Origin: Chaetoceros tenuissimus | Lineage: Eukaryota; Bacillariophyta; Thalassiosirophyceae; Chaetocerotales; Chaetocerotaceae | Reading direction: 5' to 3' | NCBI GenBank assembly: GCA_021927905.1 | Contig: BLLK01000047.1 | Coordinates: forward strand, 124,001-188,000 | Length of the DNA: 64,000 bases | Shown: positions 61,846 through 64,000 of the stretch, piece after piece | Position numbering within the stretch: position 1 is the first letter of the stretch | Layout: each line of letters starts with the position of its first letter | The notes under the pieces: model-generated | Database searches by the model: none | Told to the model about the DNA's origin: nothing | What the model saw: only the letters and a program-made list of their open reading frames with translations | Translations under genes and position numbers: made by a program

Positions 61846-63105
61846 ATGCGTCATCTCGGTGAGTATTTTGCGTCGCTTTGCTTGTTAAAATTGCTGCTCT
61901 TTGTAGTTCTATCAGGAGTTTCTCGGGTCCATGTTGTCAAAGCAACTAGCAGTAACATGAGTCCTGCGGCAACTGCTGAGCATGAGTGTCCAATAAACAA
62001 TAATATTTCTCACTCATTCCTCGTAGATAAGAGCAATGAGTACGATGTACAAGCACACACGAGCAAATTAAGCACATCCTTTTACGAAGAATGGAACAGT
62101 GCCTTCCCTCCATCTTCTATTTTGCATAGTTACGATGAGAGTGACCCACAAACTGCTATTCAAGCTATAAGTGAATCTTTTGTATTTTGTACCAAGCACC
62201 TTCCAACAGACTTGGTTTCAAAACTGCTTTCTTTTCCTTATGATCCGAGTGCCCCAAGCTACCTCGTTATCCGTAATTTACCGATCGAGTCACTCAATAA
62301 TGTTCCTCCTACACCATTCAGAAACCACCTTTTTGAAAATGAACCCAATCATAAGGAACTTGTACCGATAGCATTGACTTGGATATTGGGTATCAGTAGA
62401 CTCTTGGGCCATCTCACTTGTCCTCCTTCCTTTAATAAGGCAATCAAAGAGCGTTTGATTAGATCAGTCACACAGTTTCCACACGAACATGGAATTTTAC
62501 CAATGCATCGTGACTATGCAAGAAAAGTCCAAGCAGGAGGAATTGAACCGGAGTTTCTCATCTTATTTGGTATTCGAAGTGATGAAGAAAGTTCTGTAGC
62601 TACTGTCATTACTGATAATGAAGAATTGATCCAACTTTTAGATCAGGATGATATTGAAATTCTTCAAAAGTTCAAGATTCAAATGAGCATGACTCGTAAA
62701 CCCGGTGCTGCAGAGAATGACGGAGAAGTGGAAAATTTTCCAATTGGAAACTCATTTTATGCCATTGATCCTATTGAAAAGGGTATGGTTACTCTCTATG
62801 GGCTTCCAAATGGTGTACCTACAAGTCCAGATGGAGGTGAAGCTGCTGTCGCTGCATATAAGCGAGTAGAAGCAATTGCTTTTGAGCATGGCGACAGGGT
62901 GGTATTGGGACCAGGAGACATGTTGATTCTTAACAATGCAAGAGCGGTGCATGGCAGAACTTCATACGATTCCAACATTCCAATTGGAGATAAGAGCAGA
63001 TGGATGATTAAGTCATACGTGACAAATGCAATGTGGAAAGGGACTGGTACAGATGGGAGTGGTGGAAGAGTTGAATATCCATCTTTATCAATTTTTAGAA
63101 AGTAG
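61846..63105 (+). CDS. Secretory Fe(II)/2-oxoglutarate dioxygenase-like protein (TauD/clavaminate synthase type)
   Basis: 419 residues from ATG 61846 (a TTG two codons upstream is not used). N-terminal signal peptide MRHLGEYFASLCLLKLLLFV. The double-stranded beta-helix enzyme core is seen from metal ligands HxD in MHRDYA (His221, Asp223), the distal His in LNNARAVHGRTSY (His369), and the 2OG-binding Arg in DKSRWMIKSYV (Arg385). A strand with YLVIRNLPI and GPGDMLILNNARAVHGR matches clavaminate-synthase-like enzymes, which hydroxylate or desaturate small molecules or amino acids. A signal peptide is unusual for this mostly cytosolic family. Substrate unknown. Confidence 0.7.
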   Translation: MRHLGEYFASLCLLKLLLFVVLSGVSRVHVVKATSSNMSPAATAEHECPINNNISHSFLVDKSNEYDVQAHTSKLSTSFYEEWNSAFPPSSILHSYDESDPQTAIQAISESFVFCTKHLPTDLVSKLLSFPYDPSAPSYLVIRNLPIESLNNVPPTPFRNHLFENEPNHKELVPIALTWILGISRLLGHLTCPPSFNKAIKERLIRSVTQFPHEHGILPMHRDYARKVQAGGIEPEFLILFGIRSDEESSVATVITDNEELIQLLDQDDIEILQKFKIQMSMTRKPGAAENDGEVENFPIGNSFYAIDPIEKGMVTLYGLPNGVPTSPDGGEAAVAAYKRVEAIAFEHGDRVVLGPGDMLILNNARAVHGRTSYDSNIPIGDKSRWMIKSYVTNAMWKGTGTDGSGGRVEYPSLSIFRK

Positions 63106-63226
63106 AGAAAAGATGAATATACGAAGAAATGTTTTTCTCGGGATCTTTTTTTTGCCTCGCCTAAAATCTCAGAGCTTATATATGTATCTTGGAAGCATAT
63201 CCACAAGTAAACGATAATATTTTCGT

Positions 63227-64000
63227 TCAAAAGTCAAATATCTTGATATCTTCTTTTCGATGTGGAATACCCCATTGTATAAGACTCCACAATGCATTTG
63301 AAGTACTCATTTCCCTTCCTATTTCAGTATAGCATAAAAACAACTCTTGACCCTTTGCAATTGGTCTGTTTGCGTAAATTTCAATATGATCTTGACCATA
63401 CGACATGGAAAGATTTGGATCAAGAGAATGATTGATCATGTCATGAAATGGAATAACTCCAGTAAGATTATCACCAAGTTCCCCTGCTCGCGATCCCAAA
63501 AGTGAATACATGCTCGATGTTTCCACATCATCTTTCAATGGTAGAACTTGCTTTTGCTCTTCAAATCTACCTAGCCGAATAGATAATGCTGCTTTCAAGT
63601 GCAAATCAGAAAAATAGTTTGCCTGCTTCTGAAGTTCCTTTGCAGTCAAGTCGATAACTTCTTCATCGTAAACTTTGGCATTTTTCTTGAATAAAGAATA
63701 TGTCGGATCATCTCTATTCCATTGATCAATCCATTCTTTCCATGGATGGTTTTCCTTAATGGCTTCAAGAGCATAGAGTGTCAATTCTGGTTGCCATAAA
63801 TCGTCTTCCTCCAAATGATAAAACTCCGGCTGTACTCTTGTCTTTCGCGCAACTTTTCTCCATAATCTATGAATCCATGCAAACTTTTTCTCGTCCATTC
63901 CAAATCCATATTTCTGTTTGCTTTTGGATATCTCTTTTGCCAACTGCGGAAAACAAGATGCACAATTTTCTTGATGAAACACGAGTGCATTTGGAATGAA
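63227..64000 (-). CDS. SET-domain protein, 5' end outside window
   Basis: The frame is open to the right edge (FIPNALVFHQENC..), so the start is beyond 64000. The visible 258 residues hold the SET C-half: VIPFHDMINHSLDPNLSMSY, the NHS motif and DHIEIYANRPIAKGQELFLC, then YTEIGREMSTSNALW. This is the plant Rubisco-LSMT/SETD6-like layout of SET methyltransferases acting on non-histone lysines. The NHSxDPN and ELFLCY motifs carry cofactor- and substrate-binding residues. The N-terminal SET part and insert lie upstream. Convergent with the dioxygenase gene. Confidence 0.8.
   Translation of the reverse strand, partial: FIPNALVFHQENCASCFPQLAKEISKSKQKYGFGMDEKKFAWIHRLWRKVARKTRVQPEFYHLEEDDLWQPELTLYALEAIKENHPWKEWIDQWNRDDPTYSLFKKNAKVYDEEVIDLTAKELQKQANYFSDLHLKAALSIRLGRFEEQKQVLPLKDDVETSSMYSLLGSRAGELGDNLTGVIPFHDMINHSLDPNLSMSYGQDHIEIYANRPIAKGQELFLCYTEIGREMSTSNALWSLIQWGIPHRKEDIKIFDF

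Noticed and set aside
1-64000. CRISPR array or bacterial operon structure
   Set aside because: Repeats are not evenly spaced short palindromes, and genes have spliceosomal introns and eukaryotic domains.

Overview
The window looks like nuclear DNA of a diatom. It is AT-rich, with short GT..AG introns (mostly 64-204 bp), many secreted Cys-rich proteins with ER signal peptides, a large F-box plus ankyrin-like family carrying the CPWDE/CPWTKE repeat signature common in stramenopiles, and several fusions typical of diatoms. I infer this from gene content and architecture only; there is no rRNA or other marker gene. Spliced gene models were derived by eye from splice signals and checked for reading phase.

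Layout. 1-11.5 kb: a partial modular LRR surface protein whose gene grew by tandem duplication, a broken secreted-protein gene, an FG-GAP/ASPIC/lectin-like secreted protein, a TEN1-like OB-fold protein, and a secreted protein of unknown function. 11.8-32.7 kb: a degenerate amplicon with repeated copies of two unrelated genes, an F-box/ankyrin gene (two intact, two broken) and a membrane-anchored unknown, here called X (one intact, four fragments). It also holds a broken transporter, a gene-free repeat-rich stretch of about 3.7 kb, and a 2.34 kb DNA transposon whose empty site survives in the sister copy. 32.9-48 kb: a denser gene region with a multipass membrane protein, a helical protein, an LRR_5-RING protein, a GPCR-like 7TM protein with a nested tandem duplication against the RING gene, gamma-glutamyl hydrolase, mitochondrial uS15, an F-box/LON protein and a CXC-domain (LIN54/TSO1-like) regulator. 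48.4-56.3 kb: a large inverted duplication of a lumenal kinase-like gene flanking a secreted Ser/Lys-rich protein and an ABCG half-transporter. 56.3-64 kb: a 1685-residue FAD oxidase/methyltransferase fusion, a secreted Fe(II)/2-oxoglutarate dioxygenase-like protein, and a partial SET-domain protein.

How the genes relate. Much of the window is made by local duplication: module duplication in the LRR gene, segmental amplification of X plus F-box/ankyrin, tandem duplication of the RING/GPCR ends, and inverted duplication of the kinase. The most interesting unexplained groupings are (i) lumenal kinase-like genes around a secreted Lys/Ser-tailed protein, a speculative secretory phosphorylation or biosilica module; (ii) the oxidase-methyltransferase megaprotein with about 800 unassigned C-terminal residues; (iii) the transposon with two unrecognised ORFs and no visible transposase.
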